Translations under genes and position numbers: made by a program
The notes under the pieces: model-generated
Seen by the model: only the letters and a program-made list of their open reading frames with translations
What the model was told of the DNA's origin: nothing
Databases searched by the model: none
Assembly (NCBI GenBank): GCA_963795335.1
Contig: CAWCHI010000016.1
Location: 424,193 to 488,192, forward strand
Length of the DNA stretch: 64,000 bases
Reading direction: 5' to 3'
From: Trebonia sp963795335
GTDB taxonomy: Bacteria > Actinomycetota > Actinomycetes > Streptosporangiales > Streptosporangiaceae
Shown here: positions 62,951 to 64,000 of the stretch, piece by piece
Layout of the letters: the number at the start of each line of letters is the position of its first letter
How positions within the stretch are numbered: position 1 is the stretch's first letter

Positions 62951-63580
62951 CCCCGACCGCCGTCAGCCCGACGATGGTGATCGTGCGCTTGTGCTCCCGC
63001 AGCCAGTCGTCGAAGGCCCGCAGCGCGCGCGTGGTCGCGTCCGGGGCGATCAGGTACACCATCAGCGGCACCCAGATAGCGAGCACGTCGACGAGCACCA
63101 CCAGGGCCACCCCGACCGCCTCCAGCCCCAGCGAGTCGTGCGAGGTGCCGATCGCCTGCACCGCTGCGACAAGGCCGGCCGACGGGTAGAACAGCAGGAT
63201 CCCGACGACGAGCGCGGTCAGCGGCGATGGCCGGGAGATCATGCGGGCCATCCAGCCCTGCTTCTTCGGGGTGGCGCTATCGGCCCGCGCGGCCCTCGGC
63301 TCTCTCCTCGCCACCACGATTCCCGCGACGAGCGCCGCCACGCCCAGGCCGAGGCGCAGACGATACCGGGGCGTCCGGTGGCCGACCCGGCCGACGCGCC
63401 GCCCGCCCGAATCGCCACCAGGAAGAGCACCCCCAGCGCGGCGGTCATGATGATCGCGCCCGCCAGGTAGAGCCCGGCCGTCTTCCTGGGGTTGGCCGAT
63501 CCGAGGTACGCGGCGCCGATCAGCAGCGCGCTCGGGTTGAGCGCGGCCAGGAACGCGAATCCAATCGCCTCGAGGAGCAT
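62877..63580 (-). CDS. GAP family (Sap-like) membrane protein (frameshifted)
   Basis: About 234-residue protein with six hydrophobic segments, LysE-like in layout. It begins MLLEAIGFAFLAALNPSALLIGAAYLGSANPRKTAGLYLAGAIIMTAALGVLFLVA; after a frame change near 63400 it continues LTALVVGILLFYPSAGLVAAVQAIG and ALVVLVDVLAIWVPLMVYLIAPDATTRALRAFDDWLREHKRTI. The family includes mycobacterial Sap, linked to sulfolipid-1 surface transport. Substrate here unknown. Convergent with and overlapping the PrsW gene. Confidence 0.8.
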
Positions 63581-63659
63581 CGGTCACCCCCGTCTGTGGC
63601 GTGGCCGGGGCCCGCCACGCCGGCCGCGGCCCCCGGCACCCAGCCGCCGACGACGAGTA

Positions 63660-63685
63660 CAGTGCGTAATGAGATTATGACACTG
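63660..63685. promoter_or_regulatory. Imperfect palindrome upstream of the CMD gene, candidate operator
   Basis: CAGTG-CG-TAAT-GAG-ATTA-TGA-CACTG: two nested inverted repeats (CAGTG/CACTG and TAAT/ATTA) with flanking GTAC on both sides. It lies in the 135-bp gap between the divergent GAP-family and CMD genes. The regulator is unknown. Confidence 0.45.
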
Positions 63686-63715
63686 AGTACACGGACGATC
63701 GATGGGAGCTGGATC

Positions 63716-64000
63716 ATGGCAAGGGCGAGAACCCGGTTCTTTGACACTGCTCGACATCAACGCGGTTTCGCTGAGCGGACCGAGCTGGACCCGCAGTCAC
63801 TCATCCTCATCCGGCTGGCGGCCCTCATCGCGGTCGACGCGCCAGTTTCGTCCTATCTGCTCCACCTCGGGGCGGGCGCACAGGCCGGGCTGACCCTCGA
63901 GCAGGCCGAGGACGTGCTCGTCGCGGTCGCCCCGATCGCGGGCACTCCGCGGACGGCGGCGGCCGCCGCCAAGATAGCCGAGGCGCTCGGCCTGGCGATC
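63716..64000 (+). CDS. Carboxymuconolactone decarboxylase (CMD) family protein, 3' truncated by window edge
   Basis: First 95 residues: MARARTRFFDTARHQRGFAERTELDPQSLILIRLAALIAVDAP..., then AGLTLEQAEDVLVAVAPIAGTPRTAAAAAKIAEALGLAI, the typical CMD helix bundle. ATG 63716 has GGGAG 8 nt upstream and no stop before the window end. The CxxC pair of AhpD peroxidases is absent (SSYLLH at that place). Role unknown; divergent from the GAP-family gene. Confidence 0.8.
   Translation, partial: MARARTRFFDTARHQRGFAERTELDPQSLILIRLAALIAVDAPVSSYLLHLGAGAQAGLTLEQAEDVLVAVAPIAGTPRTAAAAAKIAEALGLAI

Noticed and set aside
44782..63580. Selenocysteine or stop-codon readthrough as explanation for broken genes
   Set aside because: The breaks are changes of frame, not in-frame TGA codons, so tRNA-Sec cannot explain them.

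Overview
The window is GC-rich (about 70% or more) and actinobacterial in gene content: an OpcA-linked pentose phosphate cluster, an F420-type luciferase-like oxidoreductase, a deazaflavin-dependent nitroreductase, a DUF1707 protein, and many GTG starts with 1- or 4-nt gene overlaps. A Streptosporangiales- or Streptomyces-like soil actinobacterium is plausible; the genus cannot be fixed from sequence reading alone.

Layout. 1-6.0 kb: tkt (5' truncated), tal, zwf, opcA, pgl. 6.0-10.3 kb: membrane proteins (DUF1707, an RCK-2TM-RCK protein, an acetate transporter, an MscS channel). 10.3-15.1 kb: a compact type III polyketide locus (UbiA prenyltransferase, type III PKS, ICMT-like methyltransferase, FAD monooxygenase, plus a divergent O-methyltransferase), resembling the srs/agq loci for prenylated alkylresorcinols or hydroquinones. 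15-22.3 kb: SPFH protein, YceI, nitroreductase/TetR pair, phosphoesterase, GNAT. 22.3-41.2 kb: a continuous minus-strand run of 18 genes. It holds a peptide-type ABC transporter, three Gfo/Idh/MocA proteins, a GntR/FCD regulator, a 2-hydroxyacid dehydrogenase, a DHDPS-family aldolase, TldD, TldE, two tandem DUF4438 proteins, an LLM oxidoreductase and two SDRs. A near-identical 17-bp palindrome occurs at its promoter and inside tldD. I regard this as the best candidate for an undescribed catabolic system. 41.4-44.4 kb: MFS exporter and a GGEEF diguanylate cyclase. 44.8-51.9 kb: divergent acyl-CoA catabolism cluster (CaiB, CoA-transferase, acyl-CoA dehydrogenase / FCD regulator, enoyl-CoA hydratase, AtuA-like) around a perfect FadR-type operator. 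52-64 kb: CDF transporter, repeat-rich spacer, GT-C glycosyltransferase, two GH13 enzymes, a protease-fold protein without a catalytic triad, tRNA-Sec, an FHA-PrsW protein, a GAP-family protein and a 3'-truncated CMD protein.

Quality warning. About fifteen genes carry frame breaks while keeping full-length homology and catalytic residues. The first 12 kb have none; almost every gene from 44.8 kb on has one or more (several have four or five). This pattern fits base-calling or assembly indels better than true pseudogenes, so these genes are annotated as broken CDS with approximate break points.
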